A program made the position numbers and the translations under genes. This document shows, one piece after another, positions 1 to 6,921 of a stretch of DNA of 28,732 nt (position 1 is the stretch's first letter; every line of letters starts with the position of its first letter). The notes below the pieces were generated by a model that was not told the origin of the DNA, searched no databases, and worked only from the letters and a program-made list of their open reading frames with translations. The DNA comes from DATFXF01 sp035258565 (lineage in GTDB: Bacteria > Acidobacteriota > Terriglobia > Acidiferrales > UBA7541). Where the stretch lies: contig DATFXF010000376.1 in NCBI GenBank assembly GCA_035258565.1, positions 1 through 28,732 of the forward strand, written 5' to 3'.

Positions 1-488
1 GGCCCAGAATCAATGCTGCTCCTGCGATTGCGCCAACCGCCGCCGTGACACCCTGCACGAAAGCTTTCACCTGGCGGTTCTGCGCGAAGTAGCGACAATA
101 CGACGCGCCCAATATGACAATCAAATATGGCGGCGCAAAAACCGCTAGCCCCGCCCCCGTCGCCCCAATCGGCCCGGCGACCAGACAGCCGATAAAAGCT
201 GCTGTGATTACAACGGGGCCCGGGGTAATCATGGCCACAGCCACGGCATCAAGAAATTGTCTTTCGGTCAGCCAGTGAAATTTGCCCCACCACGCCGCCG
301 TAGAGATACGGTACGATGGCCAGGCCGCTGCCGAACACAAATGCGCCTGCTTTGAGGAAGAACAAGAAAAGCGTCGCAATCATCCCCGCCGAAGCCGGCC
401 CCAGCGGGCCAGTGAAAAGGCTCTCCGTAGTTCGGTGACAAGTCCCTTCAATGATCCCTGGCCAACCGGGTATCAAAATCAAGCACAC
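1..488 (-). pseudogene. Truncated, frameshifted chromate transporter (ChrA C-terminal half)
   Basis: Read leftward, this encodes only the C-terminal CHR domain of a chromate/proton-type membrane transporter. The segment GPLGPASAGMIATLFLFF through GSGLAIVPYLYGGVVG is in one frame. The continuation GKFHWLTERQFLDAV, then MITPGPVVIT and VKAFVQGVTAAV, is in another frame and runs off the left edge. One extra base within about 284-288 separates the frames; removing it restores alignment with the intact chrA at 3111-4301. Similarity to ChrA starts near 455, and the N-terminal CHR domain is absent. Differences from the intact copy fall mostly at third codon positions, so this was a diverged working paralogue that broke recently, unless the indel is a sequencing error. 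It follows chrB on the same strand, the usual chrB-chrA order. Confidence 0.8.
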
Positions 489-595
489 TCCTCAACGGAT
501 TGGCGCGTGCATCGACCCTGCGACAGCGGTTTGAGGCCAAAACGAAGCTCGAGAAGTCTCAAGATAGAAACAGTCCGATTTTTCGGCGGCACGTC

Positions 596-1537
596 TCAGC
601 GGATGGCGTGATAGAGCCCTTCGATCAAGTCCATGCCGCGCCGCAGCAGCTCTTCATCCGAAATGCCCTGTTGCGCCCAGCCAATCAGTACCCGGTCGAG
701 CCCAAGACCTTCCCCCTGTCCGAATTTCTCATCTCCCAGGTCGGCGTCGTGAATGATCTCCGCCAGTGTCACGACCTTTGGATCACGGATCGCGAACTCC
801 TTGCGCAGGGTCTCGAATGTGCAGTCTTCTCCGCGATGTCCAAATCCACCCGTCTGAAACATGTCGAATGGAATCTCGTCTGGATGTCTTTTCGGGTCAT
901 CGCTGAAGACAAATTTCGCGTTTGGATCGATGAATCGGCGGATGAGCCAGGCGGAGGAGACTCGGTCGATGCCAGGGCGAGGCCGCGTGACCCAGGTGCG
1001 GTTGAGGTACTGCTTCTTCAGGCGCCCGGCGACCTGACGCGTGTCCCCAACTTCCGAATCGGCGCGAGCCAGAAGGGCCTCAACCCGACTGCGGAGGGGA
1101 CTGTTGAAGAAATCGATAGCAGAAACCTCCTGGAATCTCTTTCGCACCCTCGATGGTTGCCGCTTGTGCCTTGACAAGGACCGCTTTGTCCTCAGGGCCT
1201 TTAGCAGCTCTTCGTAATCGGCAGAACGTGCCTGGATGAACTCCTGCACAAGCTGCTGGTGGGGACGGTCATCGATCGCGTGCACTTCGACAACCGATGC
1301 CTGGCCTTCGTACTTACGAATCGCCGCCGCAAGCCATTCGAAATGCTCATGGTTCTGTGGGGTGTTGGGGAGCACATATCCGGAGCTCGGCAGTTGTAAG
1401 GCGCCAAACCGCCGGAGCTTCCGCCAGACATCAACCCTTTCGGTGGCCCGCCTCGCAGGCAAACTGAAGATCAAGAGCAACCAGGCAGGGGCACCTGAAA
1501 CCGCTTCTTGGGGTGCCCCTTGCTTCGATACAGTCAT
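596..1537 (-). CDS. chrB: Chromate resistance protein ChrB
   Basis: A protein of 313 residues, close to the usual ChrB length. The N-terminal ChrB domain begins at WLLLIFSLPARR (about residues 19-30) and runs to about residue 90. The C-terminal chromate-resistance domain starts at TWVTRPRPGIDRVSSAWLIRRF (about 181-202), with Arg and Asp residues typical of the family. ChrB homologues are reported to sense chromate and regulate the chr operon; some also have a catalytic role. The start chosen is the ATG at 1537, just before the conserved domain; the longer ORF reaching 1714 would overlap the divergent gene. There is no good Shine-Dalgarno before this ATG, which lies inside an inverted repeat (1534-1549), suggesting autoregulation or a very short leader. 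The chrA remnant lies downstream on the same strand. Confidence 0.87.
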   Translation of the reverse strand: MTVSKQGAPQEAVSGAPAWLLLIFSLPARRATERVDVWRKLRRFGALQLPSSGYVLPNTPQNHEHFEWLAAAIRKYEGQASVVEVHAIDDRPHQQLVQEFIQARSADYEELLKALRTKRSLSRHKRQPSRVRKRFQEVSAIDFFNSPLRSRVEALLARADSEVGDTRQVAGRLKKQYLNRTWVTRPRPGIDRVSSAWLIRRFIDPNAKFVFSDDPKRHPDEIPFDMFQTGGFGHRGEDCTFETLRKEFAIRDPKVVTLAEIIHDADLGDEKFGQGEGLGLDRVLIGWAQQGISDEELLRRGMDLIEGLYHAIR

Positions 1538-1549
1538 GGCAAACCATGA
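1534..1549. promoter_or_regulatory. Candidate operator: inverted repeat over the chrB start codon
   Basis: The sequence TCATGG-CAAA-CCATGA is a perfect 6-bp inverted repeat with a 4-base spacer. It contains the chrB ATG (reverse strand) and abuts the extended -10-like element of the divergent gene at 1611. A dimeric regulator bound here could control both arms. This is inferred from position and symmetry only; the repeat is short enough to occur by chance. Confidence 0.35.
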
Positions 1550-1555
1550 TATAAG
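1547..1555 (+). promoter_or_regulatory. Extended -10-like element for the rightward chromate arm
   Basis: The bases TGATATAAG match an extended -10 (TG-N-TATAAT-like), with transcription expected to begin near 1562, about 50 bases before the ATG at 1611. No good -35 hexamer is visible, as is common for extended -10 promoters. Confidence 0.35.
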
Positions 1556-1610
1556 TGTAGCAGGTTTCCGACAAGGCCAGATTCTGGATTGTCTGATAGA
1601 CGGAGGGGAA

Positions 1611-1979
1611 ATGAAAACAGTAACGAGGATTTGCGTACTGGGAGGGTTGGCTGTGCTGACCCTGGCGGGCATTTTCGCATTCGGCCAGCCAAAAGGGCCG
1701 AAAGTGACAGTCAAAGGAGAAGTGGTAGACCTCTGGTGCTATTTGGAGGGAGGGGACCACGGAGAAAAGCACAGAGAATGCGCTACCAACTGCGCAAAGG
1801 CGGGCAATCCCTTAGGGATCGTCGATGCCAAAGGTAACGTGTACGTGGCCATGGGTCTTCAGGACCACCAGCCCGGGCGAGACGTGCTCCTGGACAAAGT
1901 GGCCCAAACGGTGACGGTCACAGGCACGCTGGTGAAGAAGGGCGGTACGCAGCTTCTGTACATTACGTCGATCAAATAA
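1611..1979 (+). CDS. Small secreted Cys/His-rich protein of unknown function
   Basis: A protein of 122 residues with an ideal ribosome site (GGAGGGG at about 1602-1608) before the ATG. Residues 1-25 form a hydrophobic signal or anchor segment (ICVLGGLAVLTLAGIFAFG). The mature part opens with GEVVDLWCYL (37-45), then has a Cys/His set: Cys43, His50, His54, Cys57 and Cys61. A region rich in valine and threonine follows (about 97-108, VAQTVTVTGTLV), suggesting a small beta fold. The Cys/His set could bind a metal or heme or do thiol redox chemistry in the periplasm, but I do not recognise a characterised family. It heads the arm leading to the DUF1259 protein and chrA, so a role in chromate or oxidative stress is inferred from context only. 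Confidence 0.75.
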   Translation: MKTVTRICVLGGLAVLTLAGIFAFGQPKGPKVTVKGEVVDLWCYLEGGDHGEKHRECATNCAKAGNPLGIVDAKGNVYVAMGLQDHQPGRDVLLDKVAQTVTVTGTLVKKGGTQLLYITSIK

Positions 1980-2040
1980 GACCTGGGCCGGACTTGGGCT
2001 GTTCACTAAGAGAATTATCGAAAGTCGAGGGAGGGCAACC

Positions 2041-2979
2041 ATGAATCGTGAAGGTGGCTTTAGTGCTCGTGCGTCACTACGGGTCCTGCTCCTGCTGGCT
2101 CTTTACCTAGTCGGCGCGCGGGCGCAGGACATGCCTGCGGAATACCAAGCGGTGTTGAAGGAGCTGGGGCGAACGGGCGATTTCAAAGACGGCGTGCTGA
2201 AGGTGAACGTGCCGCGGAACGACCTTTCAGTGCGGGTAGGGGGTACGAGCCTGCCGACACCTTTTGGATTTGGTGGCTGGGTGGCGATGGCGCATGGCAA
2301 GGGGGGCAATGACGTGATGATGGGTGATCTGGTGCTGCAGCAGGAGGAGGTGAACCCGGTGATGTCGGCGCTGCTCAACCACGGCCTGGAAGTCACGGCC
2401 CTGCATAACCATTTTTTCTGGGAAGACCCGCGGCTGTTTTTCATGCACATTCACGGGCGTGGAAAGCCGCTCGATTTAGCGCAGCGCCTAAAACCGGCGC
2501 TCGACCTGATTGGCAAGGTGGGGCAGGACAGCGGTCAGAACAAAAGCTCCTCAGGCGCCCGTTCGGCGGAGCAGAAGAGCGCTCTGGATACCGCGAAAAT
2601 TGCATCGATCGTAGGGCATCAGGGAGAGCAACTCGGTTCGGTGTACAAAATTACGATCGGGCGCGATGACATCGGATTGAACGAAATGGGCGCGAAGATC
2701 AACGCGCGAATGGGGCTGAATACCTGGGCGGCGTTTACCGGCGCGAACGACAAGGCGTCCGTTGCGGGCGACGTGGCCATGCTTGAGCGCGAAGTCACTT
2801 CAGTGTTGAAAGCGCTGCGGACGAACGGCCTCGATGTCGTCGCCATTCACCACCACATGATCGGGATTTCTCCACAGGTGATCTTCCTACACTACTGGGG
2901 ACGAGGTCCAGCAGACAAGCTGGCGGCCGGCTTCAAGGCTGCCCTGAACGAACTCGGTAAGGGCTCGGCAACGAAGTGA
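2041..2979 (+). CDS. LppY/LpqO family (DUF1259) secreted protein
   Basis: A protein of 312 residues starting at an ATG preceded by GAGGGAGGG (about 2027-2035). An N-terminal signal peptide (RVLLLLALYLVGARAQ) indicates export. The mature protein holds two DUF1259-like repeats. The first contains NHGLEVTALHNHFFWEDPR followed by FFMHIHGRG; the second contains TNGLDVVAIHHHMIGISPQ followed by FLHYWGRG. The paired His clusters suggest a metal or ligand site in each repeat. The family has no firmly established biochemistry, though members occur next to chromate and other stress genes. It lies 61 bp after the small Cys/His protein and about 130 bp before chrA on the same strand, so cotranscription with chrA is likely. 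Confidence 0.85.
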   Translation: MNREGGFSARASLRVLLLLALYLVGARAQDMPAEYQAVLKELGRTGDFKDGVLKVNVPRNDLSVRVGGTSLPTPFGFGGWVAMAHGKGGNDVMMGDLVLQQEEVNPVMSALLNHGLEVTALHNHFFWEDPRLFFMHIHGRGKPLDLAQRLKPALDLIGKVGQDSGQNKSSSGARSAEQKSALDTAKIASIVGHQGEQLGSVYKITIGRDDIGLNEMGAKINARMGLNTWAAFTGANDKASVAGDVAMLEREVTSVLKALRTNGLDVVAIHHHMIGISPQVIFLHYWGRGPADKLAAGFKAALNELGKGSATK

Positions 2980-3031
2980 AGCTGGGGCGCAGACATTTCC
3001 TTTGGCGGTTTGTCACAAGGAGGGAGCGCAA

Positions 3032-3061
3032 ATGCCGATGAAGAGTAGCGTCGGGCGGTGA
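3032..3061 (+). CDS. Possible 9-codon leader peptide upstream of chrA
   Basis: A near-perfect Shine-Dalgarno (AAGGAGGG at about 3017-3024) precedes an ATG that opens a 9-residue reading frame (MPMKSSVGR) ending in TGA, 49 bases before the chrA ATG. The strongest ribosome site in the region therefore serves this mini-ORF rather than chrA. It could be a translated leader affecting chrA expression, or chance. No attenuator hairpin was evident to me. Confidence 0.3.
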   Translation: MPMKSSVGR

Positions 3062-3110
3062 GTTGCGCTCAAGGGGCCATCAAGCAAAGAGCCGATCGGG
3101 GCGCTCCGCT

Positions 3111-4301
3111 ATGAGTAGCAACTCTGTGAATGTGCAAACCGATGAGCCCAGGGCTGCCTGTGGCCTGAGCGAATATCTACTTTATTTTCTTCGCCTGGGC
3201 AGTTTTGGATTTGGCGGACCCATTGCACTTGCCGGTTACATGCAGAGAGACTTGGTCGAAGAACGCAAATGGGTGATGAAGCAAGATTACCTAGAGGGCC
3301 TGGCGTTTTCGCAACTTTCGCCGGGGCCATTAGCCGCGCAACTTGCCATGTATCTCGGCTGGGTGCGGGCTGGCCGAGTAGGAGCAACACTTGCGGGCAC
3401 AGTTTTCATCTTGCCTTCGTTTCTGATGGTGCTCGTGCTGGCTGCGCTGTACGTGCACTTCGGGCAACTCATGTGGATCCAGGGCATTTTTTACGGAATC
3501 GGTGCCGCGGTAAGCGCGATCATTGCGCGAAGCGCATGGAAGTTACTCTGGGTGACCCTGGGCAGGGACTGGCTGCTCTGGGTTCTCTTCAGCGCCCTCG
3601 CCGTCACAACCATCTGGACAGAAGCCGAAATCGTTTGGCTATTCGTGCTTTGCGGGCTCGTGTCTCTATTTGTGAAGGCCCCGCCGAGGCTGCGAGTCGC
3701 ACCTGCGAAACTCACGGCGCTCGCCGGGACCCAGGGCCTTTGGACCGGTGTCCTGGGGCCGGCTTCGTCGGGGATGGTTGCAACGCTGTTCCTGTTTTTT
3801 CTAAAAGCCGGGGCGTTCGTGTTTGGCAGCGGTCTGGCGATCGTGCCGTTTCTCTACGGCGGCGTGGTTGGTAAGTTCCATTGGCTTACGGAGCGACAAT
3901 TTCTGGACGCCGTAGCCGTGGCGATGATTACGCCGGGGCCTGTTGTCATCACGGCCGGGTTCATCGGGTATTTGGTTGCAGGGCCGGTTGGGGGAATCGC
4001 GGCAGCGCTGGCCGTTTTCGCTCCACCGTATCTCATCGTTATCTTCGGCGCGCCGTACTACCACCATTTCGCACAGAACCGGCAGGTGAAAGCTTTTGTG
4101 CAGGGCGTGACGGCGGCAGCGGTAGGTGCCATTGCGGGAGCGGCAATCATTCTGAGTAAGCGCGCGCTCGTGGATCTACCGACAGTACTTATCGGAGCGG
4201 TAGCGCTTGTTGTGTTGCTCAGGTTCAGGAAACTACCTGAGCCAGTGCTGATTCTTGCCGCTGGTATGGCTGGGCTCCTGCTATTTAGAGGCGGGCATTG
4301 A
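3111..4301 (+). CDS. chrA: Chromate efflux transporter ChrA (long-chain, two CHR domains)
   Basis: An inner-membrane protein of 396 residues, the normal size for bidomain CHR transporters, which expel chromate. The N-terminal CHR domain has LRLGSFGFGGPIALAGYM, ERKWV and FSQLSPGPLAAQLAMYLGW. The C-terminal domain has the matching set: KAGAFVFGSGLAIVPFLYGG, LTERQFLDAV and MITPGPVVITAGFIGY. Many hydrophobic stretches of about 20 residues are visible. The ATG at 3111 was chosen; a TTG at 3063 in the same frame would add 16 residues without family support. A strong upstream ribosome site belongs to a mini-ORF (3032-3061). It is a paralogue of the broken copy at the left edge, and it is the only intact chrA in the window. 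Confidence 0.92.
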   Translation: MSSNSVNVQTDEPRAACGLSEYLLYFLRLGSFGFGGPIALAGYMQRDLVEERKWVMKQDYLEGLAFSQLSPGPLAAQLAMYLGWVRAGRVGATLAGTVFILPSFLMVLVLAALYVHFGQLMWIQGIFYGIGAAVSAIIARSAWKLLWVTLGRDWLLWVLFSALAVTTIWTEAEIVWLFVLCGLVSLFVKAPPRLRVAPAKLTALAGTQGLWTGVLGPASSGMVATLFLFFLKAGAFVFGSGLAIVPFLYGGVVGKFHWLTERQFLDAVAVAMITPGPVVITAGFIGYLVAGPVGGIAAALAVFAPPYLIVIFGAPYYHHFAQNRQVKAFVQGVTAAAVGAIAGAAIILSKRALVDLPTVLIGAVALVVLLRFRKLPEPVLILAAGMAGLLLFRGGH

Positions 4302-4571
4302 CGTTTCCTGCGGACCAGGCGGTGCATTCTCTTCTTGATAGGAGTGATCCATCAATGAGAAAACTCCGCTACATGCATGTGCGTTTTCTTTTTGCGACAT
4401 GCGATCCTCAGCAATCGAAGGGATGCTCGAACAATCTTAGTTTCATTACCCTTCCCCGACGAAATCTGCTAGCCTCAAATTCGCTGCTTCGAGTGGAGCA
4501 CTCTTGCGACTCCCCCGGGGCTGCCCCCAAGGTAGTCCGATATCTTTGCCTTTGGAGTGGAGAGGGCGTAC

Positions 4572-5801
4572 ATGCGCGTGCGTTTATTCGAAGTTTCTCT
4601 CAGATGCCTCTGGGTTGTTCCCCTGATCGCTTCCACCACCCTGGCGCAGGTACCAAGGAAATTGACCTTGCATGAGGCGCTGGAGGTGGCCGCACGCCAG
4701 AATTTGGATTTGGCAGCGGGGCGCCTGCGGCAAAATGTGGCCCAAGCTGGGGTGCGCATCGCCGGCCAGATTCCCAACCCGACGGCAATCTTCAGCGCCA
4801 GCCGGGATGTACCACATGAGTCTTTGCTCCTCGATCAGCCGTTCGAACTGGGCTGGAAGCGTTCACGCCGGATCGGGCTGGCGCGACAGCAAGTGGCTTT
4901 GACGAACGTCGAGATCGATACGCTGGTGCGGCAGGTGCGACGCCGGGTGCGCGAGGCCTACTATGCTGCGGTGCTGGCCCGACGCCAGACCGGGCAGCGG
5001 GCGCAAGCGCTCGAGCTCACCAAACGCCTGCGCGATATAGCGAAAGAGCGGTTTGACGCTGGGGACGTGCCCCAACTCGAAGTGATTCAGACGGAACTGG
5101 AGGTCTCGCGGGCGGAAGCCGAATACGAAGTGGCTCGCCAACGAGAACGAGTTTCATACAGTCAGTTGAGTGTGCTTCTGAACGAACCGTCGGAGACGAT
5201 TTGGGAGCCGGAGACGCCGCTGGAGGAGATGCCGTCCCGGGTGTCGCTTGAGGAGTTGGTCGGACGCGCACAAAGCTTGAACCCTGATTTGCAGCACCTC
5301 AGCCAGGAGCAGAAGGTCGAGTTGAGCCGGAAGGCGCTGCTGCGAGCGGAGCGGATTCCGAACCTCGATGTGCAGTTCGGCTCGGATTTCAATGCACCCC
5401 CGGATTTTCGCGCTGGGCTGCGTGGCGGCTTTATGATGGGCCTGCCGTTGTTCACGCGCAATCAAGGAGAACTTGCGCAGTCCTCGGCAACGCTCCGCCT
5501 GTTAGACGCAGAGACCGTGGCGACGCGTCGCGCAGTGGCCGGGCGCGTGGAGGCAGCGTATTTTGAATGGGGCACGCGACAGACACAGGTGGAGCTCTAT
5601 CGGAACACGCTGCTGCCTTCCGCCCGCCGCCTGCAGGCTCTGGCGGAAGAAAGTTATCGAGCGGGCCGGGCGAACATCCTGACCGTGCTCGACGCACAGC
5701 GCAATGTGCTGCAGGTCGAGCGCGATTACCTGGACAGCTTGAGCGCCTCGCAGGCGGCCTTTGCAGGGCTCGAAGAAACTGTGGGAGGACCACTCGACTG
5801 A
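4572..5801 (+). CDS. TolC/CusC-family outer membrane efflux protein
   Basis: A protein of 409 residues. The N-terminal signal peptide (CLWVVPLIASTTLAQ) marks export. The mature protein shows the family's duplicated alpha-helical barrel halves: LTLHEALEVAARQNLDLAAG starts the first repeat and VSLEELVGRAQSLNPDLQHL the second. Both end in long coiled-coil helices, including YRAGRANILTVLDAQRNVLQ near the C terminus, a classic outer-membrane-factor motif. It forms the outer-membrane channel of a tripartite pump with the adaptor (5803) and RND pump (6918) directly downstream. The ATG at 4572 was chosen because GAGAGGG precedes it; a GTG at 4557 would add five residues. The gene ends one base before the adaptor ATG, so the three are one operon. 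Confidence 0.92.
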   Translation: MRVRLFEVSLRCLWVVPLIASTTLAQVPRKLTLHEALEVAARQNLDLAAGRLRQNVAQAGVRIAGQIPNPTAIFSASRDVPHESLLLDQPFELGWKRSRRIGLARQQVALTNVEIDTLVRQVRRRVREAYYAAVLARRQTGQRAQALELTKRLRDIAKERFDAGDVPQLEVIQTELEVSRAEAEYEVARQRERVSYSQLSVLLNEPSETIWEPETPLEEMPSRVSLEELVGRAQSLNPDLQHLSQEQKVELSRKALLRAERIPNLDVQFGSDFNAPPDFRAGLRGGFMMGLPLFTRNQGELAQSSATLRLLDAETVATRRAVAGRVEAAYFEWGTRQTQVELYRNTLLPSARRLQALAEESYRAGRANILTVLDAQRNVLQVERDYLDSLSASQAAFAGLEETVGGPLD

Positions 5802-5802
5802 A

Positions 5803-6921
5803 ATGCTCGGGCGTAGGAAAAAGCGATTTCTGAACGCGGTGATTCTGGCGTGGCTCGGGTTTGGCTTGGCCGCATGCTCGCACAAGGGCGCCTCGGAAGC
5901 AGCGGACACGAGAGCGGTGCCCGAGGTGACGCTCACGCGCGTCCTGCGTGGTGACATTAGCCGGATGCTGCTGCTTTCCGGCACCATCGCGGCACCGCCG
6001 AACCAGGACGTGCGTGTCAGCTCGCTTGTGCCCGGGCGCATCGCGCTGCTCAAGGTCGCCGAAGGCGACCGCGTCCAGGCAGGGCAGCTGGTGGCGCAGA
6101 TCGATGATCGGCCGATCCGCGACCAACTTCAGCAAGCGGAAGCTGCTACAGCGCAGGCGCGAGCTAATCTGGACAATGCCAAGCTCACGCGTGCGCGCAA
6201 TGAGAGCCTTTTTGAGCGGGGCATCGCCGCGCGCAAAGAACTAGAAGACGCCCGCACACAGGAAAGTGTGGCTGCCGCTACGCTGCGTCAGGCCGAGGCA
6301 GCGCTCTCTCTCGTGCGACTCCAACTCACGCGGACCGAGGTGAAGTCGCCGCTCACGGGCACGGTGGTCAAGCGTTTCGTCAGCGTTGGCGAGCAGGTGG
6401 ACGGAACCGCGGCACAGCCAATCATTGAAGTGGCCAATCTGGCCGAAGTGGAGTTGATCGCCAACGTGCCGGCGAATTATCTCGCGCAACTGCGGCCGAA
6501 TCGGCCGCTGAGCCTCACGAGCGAAGCCTTTCCCGGGAAGACGCTCACTGGCCGCGTCGTGGTCATACCTGCGGCGGTCGATCCAGCGACGAATGCAGGA
6601 CAGATTCGGATTCGCATCGCGAATTCGGCGAGCCTGCTGCGATTGGGGATGTTTCTCAGCGCGCAGGTGCCCATCGAAACGCACGCGGGGGCGCTGGTGG
6701 TTCCGCCTCAAGCCATCTACCGCGATGAGCAGGGACACTCCCACGTTTACAAGGTCAGTGGGAAAGAAGCAGCAGCGGCGGAAGTGGCGCTGGGCATCGA
6801 AACACCCCAGCAGGTGGAGTTGCTCAACGGCGTGCAGGCGGGCGATACCGTGATCCTCGACGGTGGCTACGGTCTGGGCGACAAGTCCAAGGTGAAGGTC
6901 AAGGGCCAGGCCAAGCCATGA
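5803..6921 (+). CDS. RND efflux periplasmic adaptor (membrane fusion protein), lipoprotein
   Basis: A protein of 372 residues. The N terminus has basic residues (GRRKKR), a hydrophobic segment and a lipobox LAAC with Cys25, so the mature protein should be lipid-anchored. The HlyD/AcrA architecture is clear: a barrel-sandwich half around SSLVPGRIALLKVAEGDRV and GQLVAQIDDR, a helical hairpin with heptads (QQAEAATAQARANLDNAKL onward), the second lipoyl half (TEVKSPLTGTVVKRFVSVGE), then beta-barrel and membrane-proximal domains ending in GDTVILDGGYGLG. It links the RND pump to the TolC channel. Its stop codon overlaps the RND start by four bases (ATGA), indicating translational coupling. The substrate is not evident from the sequence. 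Confidence 0.93.
   Translation: MLGRRKKRFLNAVILAWLGFGLAACSHKGASEAADTRAVPEVTLTRVLRGDISRMLLLSGTIAAPPNQDVRVSSLVPGRIALLKVAEGDRVQAGQLVAQIDDRPIRDQLQQAEAATAQARANLDNAKLTRARNESLFERGIAARKELEDARTQESVAAATLRQAEAALSLVRLQLTRTEVKSPLTGTVVKRFVSVGEQVDGTAAQPIIEVANLAEVELIANVPANYLAQLRPNRPLSLTSEAFPGKTLTGRVVVIPAAVDPATNAGQIRIRIANSASLLRLGMFLSAQVPIETHAGALVVPPQAIYRDEQGHSHVYKVSGKEAAAAEVALGIETPQQVELLNGVQAGDTVILDGGYGLGDKSKVKVKGQAKP

Noticed and set aside
500..1174. Rightward 224-codon ORF
   Set aside because: It lies antisense to chrB, whose two domains are clear. It has no family features.
4298..4675. Rightward 125-codon ORF between chrA and the TolC gene
   Set aside because: No domain is recognisable, it overlaps the TolC-type gene in another frame, and composition is not protein-like. 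An AGGAG precedes an internal ATG at 4354, but that alone is not enough.
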